A DNA stretch of 64,000 bases from Natrinema sp. CBA1119. GTDB lineage: Archaea; Halobacteriota; Halobacteria; Halobacteriales; Natrialbaceae. This document shows positions 25,944-35,279 of the stretch, piece by piece. Each line of letters begins with the position of its first letter. The stretch's first letter is position 1. Both the position numbers and the translations under genes were made by a program. The notes below the pieces were generated by a model, which worked only from the letters and a program-made list of their open reading frames with translations, was not told the origin of the DNA and made no database searches. The stretch covers positions 1,178,001-1,242,000 of the forward strand of contig NZ_PDBS01000001.1 in the NCBI RefSeq assembly GCF_002572525.1, given 5' to 3'.

Positions 25944-26882
25944 GTGCGGGTCATCGTCACGCCGCACGTCATCGGGGGCGGCGGGCCGATCCTGACCGAC
26001 GAAATCCGCGAGCGCCGGCCCGACATCGACCTCGAGCACGTCGAGGACGAGGACGAACTGCTCGCGGCCGTCGATGACGCCGACGTGCTCGTTACCCACC
26101 GGCTGCCGGACGACGTGCTCGAGGCGGCCGCCGACCTCGAATGGGTGCAGGCGCTCAGCGCCGGCACCGATTTCTTCGATCACGACGCGCTGGCCGACCG
26201 CGGCGTGGCGCTGACGAGCGTCTCGGGGATCCACGCGAAACCGATCGGGCAGCAGGTGCTTGGCTATCTGCTCCACTTCGAGCGGCGCTTCGATCGCGCG
26301 GTCGCACAACAGCAGCGCCGAGAGTGGAACCGGTACACGGGCGGCGAACTCGGCGATCGGACGGTCGGCATCGTCGGCGTCGGCGCGATCGGCTCGAAAG
26401 TCGCCGACTACTGCCGGCCGTTCGACGCCCGCGTGATCGGGACCAAACGGGATCCGACCGACGTGCCCGACAGCGTCGACGAGATCTACGGAACTGACGG
26501 GCTCGAGTCGGTCCTGACTCAGAGCGATTACCTCGTGCTCGCCTGTCCGCTCACCGACGAAACGCAGGGACTGATCGACGCCGACGCGCTGGCGGCCCTC
26601 TCGGAGGACGCCGTACTCGTCAACATCGCCCGCGGCGGCGTCGTCGATCAACCCGCACTCGTCGACGCGCTCGAGGACGGCGAACTCGGCGGCGCGGCGC
26701 TGGATGTCTTCGAGGAGGAACCGCTCCCCGAGGAGTCGCCGCTGTGGGATCGTGACGACGTGCTCGTGACGCCGCACATGGCCGGTAGCACCCCTCACTA
26801 CTGGGAGCGCTGTGCAGATGTCTTCCTGCGAAACTACGACCGGTTCCGCGAGGGCGAGGACCTCGAGAACCGCGTCGTCTGA
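25944..26882 (+). CDS. D-2-hydroxyacid dehydrogenase
   Basis: A 312-residue NAD(P)-dependent dehydrogenase starting at GTG 25944, 3 bp after the ligase stop. The nucleotide-binding motif is GIVGVGAIG (about residues 139-147), catalytic Arg lies in VNIARGGVVDQ, Glu in LDVFEEEPLP and His in VTPHMAGSTPHYWER. The family reduces 2-oxoacids or oxidises D-2-hydroxyacids. Its coupling to an acyl-CoA ligase suggests a role with a hydroxy acid substrate, as inference. Confidence 0.93.
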   Translation: MRVIVTPHVIGGGGPILTDEIRERRPDIDLEHVEDEDELLAAVDDADVLVTHRLPDDVLEAAADLEWVQALSAGTDFFDHDALADRGVALTSVSGIHAKPIGQQVLGYLLHFERRFDRAVAQQQRREWNRYTGGELGDRTVGIVGVGAIGSKVADYCRPFDARVIGTKRDPTDVPDSVDEIYGTDGLESVLTQSDYLVLACPLTDETQGLIDADALAALSEDAVLVNIARGGVVDQPALVDALEDGELGGAALDVFEEEPLPEESPLWDRDDVLVTPHMAGSTPHYWERCADVFLRNYDRFREGEDLENRVV

Positions 26883-26884
26883 GA

Positions 26885-27115
26885 CCGTCTGCTGTACATC
26901 TGTACTGGCGCTCCGTCGGCGAGGAGCTACGCGACCTCTCGAAGGACCAGCGCTGGGGGGAGATGACCGACCTCGTCACCGACGAAATGGTGGCGACGTT
27001 TGCGATCGAAGCGCCGCCCGAAGCGTTACTCGCCCAGGCCGAAGACATCTACGGCGGCATCGCCGATCGGGTCGTCCTCCCGCACGATCACGGCGAGGCC
27101 TTTCTGACCGAGTAG
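26885..27115 (+). pseudogene. C-terminal fragment of an F420-type LLM oxidoreductase
   Basis: Seventy-six codons read LYWRSVGEELRDLSKDQRW, then EMTDLVTDEMVATFAI and DIYGGIADRVVLPHD, ending at TAG 27113-27115. This matches my memory of the C-terminal end of luciferase-like F420-dependent oxidoreductases (a family near 330 residues). No in-frame start codon with the barrel part lies upstream; the previous gene stops at 26882. It is taken as a remnant. Its last 28 bp overlap the end of the convergent MBL gene. Confidence 0.6.
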
Positions 27116-28086
27116 TAGCGGACGCCGTCACGATCCTCGTACTCGATCCTGTCACGCGCCTCGAGCGTGCCGAGCGCGCCGAGCGTGTCGAGTAGCTGTG
27201 CGGGATGACGGACCTCACCGGTGCGGTTCCGGGTGATTTCGATGGGCGTCGCGGGCCCGACGGCCGCGACCGCTTCGAACGTCTCCCCCGTCAGCTCCTC
27301 GAGCGAGGATCGAGTGGTGTCGATCGCACGCTCGTACTCGGTGAAGACGGGGCCGTGCCCGGGGAGGACGCGATCGACGACTCGCCCCTCGAGTCGGTCC
27401 ATCGCGGCGTGGAAGGCGTCGACGGCCTCGTAGGCCCCGAAATCGAGTCCGACGTGGATCGCGCCGGGCCGGAACGGCTCGATGAGCGCGTCGCCGCTGA
27501 ACAGGGCGCGCTCGCCGTTCAGGTCGGTCACCAGGCTCGCGTGATGGATCTGGTGACCGGGCGTGTGGACGGCCTCGAACTCGCGGCCCGCGACGACGAA
27601 CGGCTCGCCGAACTCGAACGGGACGGTCTCCTCGGGCGCGAGCAACCGGCGGTTGCGCTCGAGGGAGGACGTGGCGCGCTCGACCTCTCGATCGATCGCT
27701 TCGCCGTGGTAGCCCGCGGACCGGCCGATCTGTCGAACGCCCGCCGCGAGATCGGCAGGTTCGCGCTCGAGTTGCTCGAGGACCGGCCGGGGGGCGTACA
27801 CCGTCGCACCGGCCTCGCGCAGCAACGGGACCTGGCCGATGTGGTCGCTGTGGGGATGCGTGACGATGACCGCCTCGACGTCGGTGGGATCGTACCCCTT
27901 TGCGGCCAACTCCTCTCGGATCGTCGCTTCTGCAGGCGCCTCCGGATCGCCGGTGTCGATCAGGGTAAGCGCCGGCTCCTCGAGCAGGTACGCCGCGGCG
28001 TGTTTCGGCGGCCACTCGATGTCGAAGTCAAGCCGCGTGACACGAGTCGGTGCGGCCTCGGGCCCCCGCTCCGTCGGGTCTTCCAT
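27088..28086 (-). CDS. MBL-fold metallo-hydrolase
   Basis: A 332-residue metallo-beta-lactamase-fold protein. The metal motif HPHSDH is at residues 77-82, followed by the third His site HTPGHQIHH, the Asp in LFSGDALI and the C-terminal LPGHGPVF. A helical C-terminal domain (residues 245-332) with EVRHPAQLLDTLGALGTLEARDRIEYEDRDGVRYYSV looks like a winged helix, as in several haloarchaeal MBL thioesterase-like proteins. Only 6 bp separate it from the acyl-CoA dehydrogenase upstream on the same strand, consistent with a thioesterase or lactonase role in the same pathway. Confidence 0.9.
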   Translation of the reverse strand: MEDPTERGPEAAPTRVTRLDFDIEWPPKHAAAYLLEEPALTLIDTGDPEAPAEATIREELAAKGYDPTDVEAVIVTHPHSDHIGQVPLLREAGATVYAPRPVLEQLEREPADLAAGVRQIGRSAGYHGEAIDREVERATSSLERNRRLLAPEETVPFEFGEPFVVAGREFEAVHTPGHQIHHASLVTDLNGERALFSGDALIEPFRPGAIHVGLDFGAYEAVDAFHAAMDRLEGRVVDRVLPGHGPVFTEYERAIDTTRSSLEELTGETFEAVAAVGPATPIEITRNRTGEVRHPAQLLDTLGALGTLEARDRIEYEDRDGVRYYSVRKASP

Positions 28087-28092
28087 CGGGAT

Positions 28093-29301
28093 TTAGATGA
28101 GTTCCCGGGCGATCGTTCGCTTCTGGATCTCGTCGGTCCCCTCGAAGATGCGGAAAACCCGCGCCGAGCGATAGTTGCGCTCGATGGGGAGCTCCTTCAT
28201 GAAGCCGGCACCGCCGTGGACCTGCATGGCGATGTCGGCCGCGTCGTTCGCGAGTTTCGCGCCGCGGAGTTTGGCCATCGACTCCTCCTTGCGAGCGCGC
28301 TCGCCGTTGTCCATCTTCCAGGCGGCGTAGCGGTAGAGCTGGCGGACCTGCTCGATGTCCGTCGCCAGTTCGGCCAGCTGGAACGAGACTCCCTGCCGAT
28401 GACCGATCGGTTTGTCGAACGTCTTCCGCTCGCGGGCGTACTCCACGGACATGTCCAGCAGGAACTGGGCCGTGCCGACGGAGCCGGCGGCGATGTTGAT
28501 CCGGCCGCCGCCGATCCAGTCCATCGCGGACTGGAACCCCTTGTCGACCTCGCCGAGGACCTGCTCCTCGCCGACGCGGCAGTCGTTGAAGTACAGTTCG
28601 GAGTGCGTCCCAGGGGTCATCCCCATCGCACGGTGGATCGTGCCGACCTCGAAGTCGGGGTTGTCGTCGTCGACGAGGAAACAGGTGATCCCGCCGAGGT
28701 CTCCGTCCTCGCCGCTCGTCCGGGCGAACACCATCGCGAAGTCGGCGTACGGGCCGTTCGTGATGTAACACTTCTGTCCGCTGATCACCCACTCGTCGCC
28801 GTCTTTCTCCGCCCGGGTGTCCATGTAGTGGGCGTCGCTGCCGTGACCCGGCTCGGTCAGCGCGAAACAGGTCGTGATCTCGCCGTCCATCAGGGGATCG
28901 AGATACTCCTCGCGCTGGCGTTCGTCACAGGCCAGCAGGATGGGAGTCGGCCCGCCCGCGCCGCCGAAGATCGAGCTGTGGAAGCCCGGCGGCCGGTTCG
29001 ACATGTGTTCGCCGACGATCGCTCGCGTGAGGATGTCGATGTCGCCGCCGCCGACCTCCTCGGGCATCGTCATCCCGTAGAAGCCCGCCTCGACGGACTT
29101 CTTGCGGATCTTCTCGACGATGTTGCGATACTCGGGGACCTGCCGATGCTCGTCGTCGACGATCTCCTTCTCGTAGTCAGCGCCGAGGAACTCGTCGTAC
29201 TCGTTCTCGAGGGGAGCGACTTCCTGATCGATGAAATCGTCGAGCGCCTTCTTGATCTGCACGGCTTCGGACGGTTCGCTAAAGTCCATACCATATTTCA
29301 T
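28093..29301 (-). CDS. Acyl-CoA dehydrogenase, canonical type
   Basis: A 402-residue acyl-CoA dehydrogenase with the full motif set: FALTEPGHGSDA, WVISGQKCYITNG, AMQVHGGAGFMKELPIERNYRSA and FEGTDEIQKRTIAREL with the canonical catalytic Glu. It is therefore distinct from the VDGADE-type pair at 6826/8349. The first in-frame start is 29301 (MKYGM); MDFSEPSEA at 29289 is an alternative. It is first in a two-gene unit with the MBL hydrolase and divergent from the IclR regulator 174 bp away, a usual regulatory arrangement. Confidence 0.94.
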   Translation of the reverse strand: MKYGMDFSEPSEAVQIKKALDDFIDQEVAPLENEYDEFLGADYEKEIVDDEHRQVPEYRNIVEKIRKKSVEAGFYGMTMPEEVGGGDIDILTRAIVGEHMSNRPPGFHSSIFGGAGGPTPILLACDERQREEYLDPLMDGEITTCFALTEPGHGSDAHYMDTRAEKDGDEWVISGQKCYITNGPYADFAMVFARTSGEDGDLGGITCFLVDDDNPDFEVGTIHRAMGMTPGTHSELYFNDCRVGEEQVLGEVDKGFQSAMDWIGGGRINIAAGSVGTAQFLLDMSVEYARERKTFDKPIGHRQGVSFQLAELATDIEQVRQLYRYAAWKMDNGERARKEESMAKLRGAKLANDAADIAMQVHGGAGFMKELPIERNYRSARVFRIFEGTDEIQKRTIARELI

Positions 29302-29475
29302 ATAACTCGATACTTAAGCGTTACCGTGTTACAGTCTTTCAATGGCAGTGGAGAAAGAAATTCGCACGCATTCGGTCGATTGAGCCGGTAACAACCGGAA
29401 AATAGAATTTAACACGATTTTTTCACAGGGAAGTGGCGTTCAGTAGAGCGGAACAGTTTTAGTTCACTTCGTCGA

Positions 29476-30258
29476 ATGTGGGGTATGGCAACGGCAGACA
29501 CTGACGGGGGGGCGCGGATCGAAGCGGTGGTCAAAACACTCGACGTGCTCGAGGCGCTGTGGCAGGCTGAGGGGGCCGGTGTGACGGATCTCACCGAGCG
29601 AACGGGGCTGGCGAAGAGTACGGTCCACGCCCATCTGACGACGCTGCGCTCGAAGGGATACGTGGTCCAGGAGGGCGACGAGTATCGGCTGAGTCTGCGA
29701 TTTCTCTCCTTCGGCGAACACGCCAAACACGCCGAACCGCTGTACGCGGCGTCCGACGCGCCTATCACTGAGTTCGCGGACGAAACCGGGGAACGAGTGC
29801 TCTGTTCGACACACCAGAACGGGCTCGGAACGATCATCAACATCGGCGAGGGAACTCGTTCGTTCACGAGCGACATCGATATCGGGACGCACACCTACCT
29901 CCACAATTCGGCCGGCGGCAAGGCCATGCTCGCACACTTCTCCGAGGAACGCGTCGACGAAATCGTCGACGAGTGGGGACTCCCCGCGTTCTCCGAGAAG
30001 ACGATCACCGACCGAGAGACGCTCTCCGAGGAACTCGAGACGGTTCGAGACGAGGGCGTCGCGTTCACTCGCGGGGAGTATCTACCCGGAATCAATGCGA
30101 TCGGCGCGCCGATACTGGACACCGACGGGACCGTCTATGGGGCCGTCAGCGTCGCCGGACCACAGCATCAACTCGAGAATAAATGGGAGAAGACCGACTT
30201 CCAGGATCAGTTACTGTCGACAGTGAACACGATCGAAGTGAACATGATGTTCTCGTAG
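29476..30258 (+). CDS. IclR family transcriptional regulator
   Basis: A 260-residue regulator: a winged-helix DNA-binding domain at residues 15-75 (TLDVLEALWQAEGAGVTDLTERTGLAKSTVH) and a C-terminal IclR effector domain with LHNSAGGKAMLA and EYLPGINAIGAPILD. Starts at 29476 or, nine bases later, at 29485 (MATADTDGG) are both possible. It stands divergent from the acyl-CoA dehydrogenase/MBL unit and is the likely local regulator of acid degradation; the ligand is unknown. Confidence 0.94.
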   Translation: MWGMATADTDGGARIEAVVKTLDVLEALWQAEGAGVTDLTERTGLAKSTVHAHLTTLRSKGYVVQEGDEYRLSLRFLSFGEHAKHAEPLYAASDAPITEFADETGERVLCSTHQNGLGTIINIGEGTRSFTSDIDIGTHTYLHNSAGGKAMLAHFSEERVDEIVDEWGLPAFSEKTITDRETLSEELETVRDEGVAFTRGEYLPGINAIGAPILDTDGTVYGAVSVAGPQHQLENKWEKTDFQDQLLSTVNTIEVNMMFS

Positions 30259-30852
30259 CTGTTCAATCACAGTGAATCCGGATCTGTGGCGTCACTCGAG
30301 ACGACAGCACCGGACTCACAGTGAACGACTACTGAGCGAATCGGGTTCGTCACACCCGCGAGCGGAGCCCGCGACGCGTTTCCATCCGTCGTCGCGCCGG
30401 TAGATTACAGACATATGGGCGTAATTCCCTACTCCTCGTCTGCCGCGTCGCTGCGACGGCGACGCGGACCGACCGACAACTCGAACACTCAACTGCAACC
30501 GGACGAGACCGGCAGCTCCCATAAATGATGGTACAATAGTATAGTAGAAAATATAGTAGATCTGGGTCACGAAGAGCAGGGTGAGAGCCACTACCTCAGA
30601 TATCGTTCGATCCCATCTCAATTATAGCCTCATAGACGGCGATACAGCTATATTTCCGAATAGAGATGGAGGAACTGAGTCTGCTCGAGTAAATCGATGT
30701 GAGAGAACGACACAGATTACACATCAATGAACGTATAGAATGCGAAATATGGCAGGCGTACTATATTACCTGTGAGTCGCCAAGCGGTGACGAGCAGAGC
30801 GGGGGTTCGGCGTTCGTTCGATCGCGACCACTTCGGACGCGAATCCGTGTGG
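30259..30852. other. 594-bp intergenic region, convergent genes
   Basis: Lies between the convergent ends of the IclR gene and the MATE gene. It contains a 9-bp perfect hairpin CCGCGTCGC/GCGACGCGG at 30443-30467 with a 7-nt loop. A clearly A+T-rich stretch runs from about 30520 to 30780, unlike the rest of the window. Frames there give no recognisable protein. Transferred or decayed DNA is possible. Confidence 0.45.
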
Positions 30853-32226
30853 TTACTTGGCATCCGTCGCTCGCTCGGCCATCATCGCTGCCGCGCCGGC
30901 CGCCCAATCACCCCACAGGAACCCCAGCCCGACGACGAGGGCCCACCACGCGTAGCTGAGCACGATGCCGGCGTACACGCCGAGGAGCCCGTAGCCGAGC
31001 GTGACTCCGGCGAGGTACGAGAAGCCGAGCAGAAACAGGGTGGTTCCGGTCAACCGGGCGTAAAACGGCGTCCGCGTATCGCCCGCGCCGCGGAGACTGC
31101 CCGACAGCGGGAAGAACAGTCCAAAGAACGGCATCGAGATGCCAAAGGCGCGAGTGAAGGCCGTCGCGTGCTCGAGCGTGGCGGGATCGCCCGTGAACAG
31201 CCCTGCGATCGGTCTCGCGCCGGCGACGAGAACGACGCCGGCGACTCCGAGCGTGAGCACGCTGAGCGCCGTAATCGCCAGCCCCGCGAATCGCGCCTCG
31301 TCGGGATCGTCCTCCCCGAGTAGCTGACCGACGACGATGCTCGCGGCGACGCTGTACGAGCGGTATAACGGCCCGCTGAACTGTTGATACGCCCGCCGGC
31401 TGATGTGATAGGCGGCCGTTACGTCGGTCCCGAAGGTCAACAGGAGCGCATTGAACGGGAAGTTCGCGAGCGACGTGCTCAGCCCCTCCGCGATGTTCGG
31501 TAGGCTGACCGCGACGAGCTGGCGCGTGACGGTGAGGCTTCGCGGGCGCGCGAACGAGGGAGTCGTCCGTGGGCTGGCCACCGCGACCGTGATCGCGATG
31601 GCCTCGACCGTCCGGCTGACCGCCGTGGCCAGCCCGACGCCGACGATACCCAGATTCGGGAACGGACCGAGTCCGAGCCCCAGGCCGACCGTTGCCGCGA
31701 TGTTGATGACGTTCGCGCCGCCGTTGACTACCATCGGCGTCCGCGTGTCGCCGGTCCCCTGTAACGACCGCGCGCCGACCAAACCAACGATGCGCATCGG
31801 CGCAGCCGCGAAGACGAGCGCGAGGTACTGACCGCCCATCTCGACCACCGCGGGTTCGGCCCCGAGCAGGGCGATCAGCGGACCCGACAGCGTCAGTCCG
31901 ACGAGCAGGAGCGGCAGGCCCACCAGAAATCCGATGACGAACGCCTGGGTGATCGACCGGTCGCGGGTCGATACCGCCCCCCGTCCCGTATCCTGACTCG
32001 AGAGGGCGATTGCACCGGTCCCGAGCCCGAGACCGAGCCGCAGCGGGAGCTGGGCGTAGAGATCGGCCAGCCCGACCGCGGCGACGGCGGCGGGCGAAAA
32101 CAGACCGGTGACGATAATGTCGACCGTCCGCATCAGCGTGTTGAACGTCTGCTGGACGGCGAGCGGCCACGAGAGCGAGAGCGTCCGCCGCCAGACGGTC
32201 CGGACGCGACCGCTGAGTTCGGCCAT
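30853..32226 (-). CDS. MATE family efflux transporter
   Basis: A 457-residue protein with twelve predicted membrane segments in two related halves. Recognisable MATE features are SWPLAVQQTFNTLMRTVDIIVTG at the N-terminus and the paired GTGDTRTP / GAGDTRTPFYARL motifs at matching places in each half. It would export organic cations or drugs, driven by Na+ or H+. It stands alone with large gaps on both sides. Confidence 0.94.
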   Translation of the reverse strand: MAELSGRVRTVWRRTLSLSWPLAVQQTFNTLMRTVDIIVTGLFSPAAVAAVGLADLYAQLPLRLGLGLGTGAIALSSQDTGRGAVSTRDRSITQAFVIGFLVGLPLLLVGLTLSGPLIALLGAEPAVVEMGGQYLALVFAAAPMRIVGLVGARSLQGTGDTRTPMVVNGGANVINIAATVGLGLGLGPFPNLGIVGVGLATAVSRTVEAIAITVAVASPRTTPSFARPRSLTVTRQLVAVSLPNIAEGLSTSLANFPFNALLLTFGTDVTAAYHISRRAYQQFSGPLYRSYSVAASIVVGQLLGEDDPDEARFAGLAITALSVLTLGVAGVVLVAGARPIAGLFTGDPATLEHATAFTRAFGISMPFFGLFFPLSGSLRGAGDTRTPFYARLTGTTLFLLGFSYLAGVTLGYGLLGVYAGIVLSYAWWALVVGLGFLWGDWAAGAAAMMAERATDAK

Positions 32227-32762
32227 ACACCGTCGGCGACGGCCATCGGCCGAATCAAGGTGTCGGTCCGGGCAAACGCCGAAAGGATTCGTCGATGCTG
32301 TCCTACCATATGTACATATAGATTATAAAAGTGATGTTTACAGCAGTAGAAGCGCAGAGGTGTGTCGACTCGAGTAAGCGGTGGTCAAAATCGATATCGG
32401 TCGACAAGGCCGAAATAACACACTTGTAACGACTCTAACCGTGAATATACCGGTCGTAGGAGTACGCACTCTTCGGGTTCGCGAGAGGAGCCGTTTCAGC
32501 AGCTTCGAGTCGTCTACCGAGGATTCACGTCAAACCTCGCCGCTCGAGTCGGGAGAAGACTGTCGGAACAAACAGTATAGTATGAGTTTCTATACGTTGG
32601 ACCTAGTATCAATATAGTTATTAGAAAAAGAGCTCCGTGATTCCCGGATGGTGCGTTTACCGGTCACGAGGCGGACAGTCACGGGTAGGCCGCGGAGACG
32701 GAACCGACCACGGTAAAGAAGTTTCCACTGTTCGGTACGTGCCAATCATTTGTGAACAGAAT
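32227..32762. other. Intergenic A+T-rich stretch without a recognised gene
   Basis: Runs between the MATE start and the SDR promoter. It is less GC-rich than its surroundings (for example 32560-32640). Short open frames at 32381-32617 have no acidic bias or family motif. No RNA gene was recognised. Confidence 0.45.
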
Positions 32763-32800
32763 AATTCTCGAACGCGATAATTATGAACGATTTTATGTAG
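32763..32800 (+). promoter_or_regulatory. SDR promoter with duplicated AATT..GAACG box
   Basis: AATTCTCGAACG (32763-32774) and AATTATGAACG (32779-32789) form a direct repeat at a 16-bp step just ahead of TTTTATG (32791-32797), a TATA-like element 25-30 nt before ATG 32822. The repeat could be an operator or BRE-associated site; this is inference. Confidence 0.4.
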
Positions 32801-32821
32801 CAGCCGTTCGATGCGAGACGT

Positions 32822-33580
32822 ATGCGACTCGAAGACAAGACCGTAGTTATCACGGGTGCGGCGTCGGGGATCGGTCGGTCGACAGCCGAGCGCTGCGCCG
32901 AAGAAGGGGCGCGCGTCATCGTCACCGACGTCGACACCGAGGGGGGACGGGCGGTCGCCGAAGCCATCGAGGACTCCGGCGGCGACGCCGAGTTCCACGA
33001 ACTCGACGTAACTGACAGCGATCAGTTCCACGCGGTCGTCGACGCGGTCGCCGAGGACGACGGACTGGACGTGATGGTCAACAACGCCGGGACGGGTCAT
33101 CCGGCCGGCAGCCTCGAGACCCTCGAGGACGACCTCCGGGACTTCGTCATCGACATCAACGTCAAGGGCGTCTGGAACGGCTGTCACGCCGCGCTCCCCC
33201 ACCTCAAGGAACAGGGTCACGGTGCCATCGTCAACGTCGGCTCGCTGGCGAGCATTCTCGGGCTCCCGAAGCAGTCCGCCTACTCGATGAGCAAGGGCGC
33301 GGTCCTGAACATGACGCGGGCGGTCGCCTCGGAGGCCGGTCCGTACGGCGTCCGCGCGAACACGGTCTGTCCCGGCTTCACCGAGACCTCCCTGCTCGAT
33401 CAGTATCTCGAGGATCAGGACGATCCCGAGAAAGCTCGCGAGCGAATGATTCAGCAGTATCCGCTCAAACGCCTCGCCGAACCCGAGGAAATCGCGGACG
33501 CGATCCTCTTTCTGGCCAGCGAGGAATCCTCGTTCGTCAACGGCCACGGACTCGTCGTCGACGGCGGCTTCTCGGCCTGA
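32822..33580 (+). CDS. SDR family oxidoreductase
   Basis: A 252-residue classical SDR: TGAASGIG at residues 11-18, Asp in VIVTDVDTEG suggesting NAD(H) preference, NNAG near residue 87, catalytic Ser in NVGSLAS and Tyr-x-x-x-Lys in SAYSMSKGA, and the family ending VDGGFSA. It probably acts as a 3-oxoacyl or alcohol dehydrogenase. It has its own promoter and faces the hydrolase gene convergently. Confidence 0.95.
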   Translation: MRLEDKTVVITGAASGIGRSTAERCAEEGARVIVTDVDTEGGRAVAEAIEDSGGDAEFHELDVTDSDQFHAVVDAVAEDDGLDVMVNNAGTGHPAGSLETLEDDLRDFVIDINVKGVWNGCHAALPHLKEQGHGAIVNVGSLASILGLPKQSAYSMSKGAVLNMTRAVASEAGPYGVRANTVCPGFTETSLLDQYLEDQDDPEKARERMIQQYPLKRLAEPEEIADAILFLASEESSFVNGHGLVVDGGFSA

Positions 33581-33615
33581 GACGGCCCGTTTGCTCGCCC
33601 CAAGACCTGCGTCGG

Positions 33616-34587
33616 TCACTCCTCATGGACTAGCGCCACGCTCGCGAGCTGGTCCCCCGCGGTCACGGTCGCCTCGCGGGTGAGCGCGTAGAGCACCCCG
33701 TCGCGGTCAGCGCGGGCGTCGTGGAGCGGCTCGTACGTCGCCGGATGATAGACCGTCCCGATAGCCGTTCCCTCGGAGATAGACTCACCGACCTCGAGCG
33801 ACGGGTTCGGCCGGAAGAGCCCGGAGTCGTCGGCGGTGACCTGCCCGAGGTGGTTCCGGGCGACGATCGGGTCGCGCTCGGGGACGTCACCGGGGAGGAG
33901 ACGGAGATACCGGCAGACGTCGAGCAGGCCGTCGACGCCCTCGTCGACGACGTCCTCGAGGATCTGCTTGTTGTGTGCGAGCTCGGGCGTGATCGCCGGG
34001 ATCCCCTCCTCAGCGGCGGCTACCCGGAGCTTTCCCGCGAAACCGCGGTGGTGCCACTCGTCGGGAGCATCTTCGTCGGCCTGTTCGGACAGGAGGAGGT
34101 CAGTTCCGAAGGCGTCGGCGAGGCTGCGAGAGCGCTCGTCGCCCTCGCGGTAGACGACGTGGGGGAGCATGTTGGGGCTCCCCGTGTGGAGATCGACGAG
34201 GGCGTCGGCCGCCGTGGCGAACTCCCAGAGCTGGGCGGCCATACGCTGGTGGAGGCTCCCGTCGCTGTCACCCGGCCAGATCCGGTTCATGTTCGGGTTG
34301 ACGCTGTCGAGCTGTTCCGGCGTCGTGTAGGAGACGCGATCGAAGGTGAGCGGATTCGCGACGGGGACGGCGATCACGGTCCCCGACAGCGACTCGAGCG
34401 GGAGTCGATCGTGGAACCGCCGCAGCACCTCGGTCCCGTTGATTTCGCGGCCGTGCTGGGCCGCCTGCACGTACAGCGTCGGGCCCGACTCGTCGCCGCG
34501 ATAGGTGTGGACCGTCGTCGTCAGTTCGATTCCCGACGGCAACCGTGCGAGCGTCACCTGCTCAGCCGTGTGCGCACCCTCGCTCAT
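33616..34587 (-). CDS. Succinylglutamate desuccinylase/aspartoacylase-like Zn hydrolase
   Basis: A 323-residue M14-related hydrolase. Zn ligands fit AAQHGREING (His and Glu) and LVDLHTGSPN (His), the AstE/AspA arrangement. The C-terminal beta domain (residues 235-323) has the GLFRPNPSLEVGESISEGTAIGTVYHP pattern seen in the deacylase group. It would remove an acyl group from an amino-acid-like compound. It is monocistronic, divergent from the cyclophilins. Confidence 0.9.
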   Translation of the reverse strand: MSEGAHTAEQVTLARLPSGIELTTTVHTYRGDESGPTLYVQAAQHGREINGTEVLRRFHDRLPLESLSGTVIAVPVANPLTFDRVSYTTPEQLDSVNPNMNRIWPGDSDGSLHQRMAAQLWEFATAADALVDLHTGSPNMLPHVVYREGDERSRSLADAFGTDLLLSEQADEDAPDEWHHRGFAGKLRVAAAEEGIPAITPELAHNKQILEDVVDEGVDGLLDVCRYLRLLPGDVPERDPIVARNHLGQVTADDSGLFRPNPSLEVGESISEGTAIGTVYHPATYEPLHDARADRDGVLYALTREATVTAGDQLASVALVHEE

Positions 34588-34744
34588 GCCCGGACATTCT
34601 ACGTCCCGCGGTATGTACCTGCGGCCGGCCGTCGGTGGCCGCTACCGTCACGGTCAGTGACCAATCGGCGAGTCTCGAGCAGTCCCCGACGGCTCGCGGC
34701 TCGAGACCACTACCGTTTTCACTCGTCCTGCCCTCTCTGAGTAT

Positions 34745-35263
34745 ATGGGAGACGTTACTGCTACCCTGCACACGAACGAGGGCGATATCGAGGTCGAACT
34801 CTACGACGAGCGCGCGCCGCGGACCGTCGACAACTTCGTCGGTCTCGCGACCGGCGGCAAGACCTGGGAGGACCCCGAAACGGGCGAAGAGGTCGACGGT
34901 GAGCCGCTGTACGACGACGTGGCCTTCCACCGCGTCATCGAGGACTTCATGATTCAGGGCGGCGACCCGACCGAGACCGGTCGCGGCGGCCCCGGCTACC
35001 AGTTCGACGACGAGTTCCACGACGACCTTCGCCACGACGACGAGGGCGTCCTGAGCATGGCCAACTCCGGTCCCGACACCAACGGCTCGCAGTTCTTCAT
35101 CACCCTCGGTCCCCAGCCCCACCTCGACGACCGACACTCCGTCTTCGGCAAGGTCACCGACGGCATGGACGTCGTTCGCGAGATCGGCGACGTCGACACG
35201 AACGCCAACGACCAGCCGAAAGAAGACGTCGTCCTCGAGTCCGTCTCCGTCGACTACGAGTAA
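34745..35263 (+). CDS. Cytosolic cyclophilin-type peptidyl-prolyl isomerase
   Basis: A 172-residue cyclophilin. Active-site residues are visible in [16 protein letters not shown] (Arg and Phe of the FHR motif), [16 protein letters not shown] and [11 protein letters not shown]. It has no signal peptide, so it acts in the cytosol. A single bacterial-type insertion ([16 protein letters not shown]) is shared with the next gene, showing that the two are duplicates. Confidence 0.96.
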   Translation: MGDVTATLHTNEGDIEVELYDERAPRTVDNFVGLATGGKTWEDPETGEEVDGEPLYDDVAFHRVIEDFMIQGGDPTETGRGGPGYQFDDEFHDDLRHDDEGVLSMANSGPDTNGSQFFITLGPQPHLDDRHSVFGKVTDGMDVVREIGDVDTNANDQPKEDVVLESVSVDYE

Positions 35264-35279
35264 CGCGTCGATCGACCGA

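Noticed and set aside
30699-30959. Possible small gene in the A+T-rich gap
   Set aside because: The translation has no acidic bias or motif and it overlaps the end of the MATE gene antisense.
32381-32617. 78-residue frame in the gap before the SDR gene
   Set aside because: Composition is unlike haloarchaeal proteins and there is no recognisable motif or start signal.
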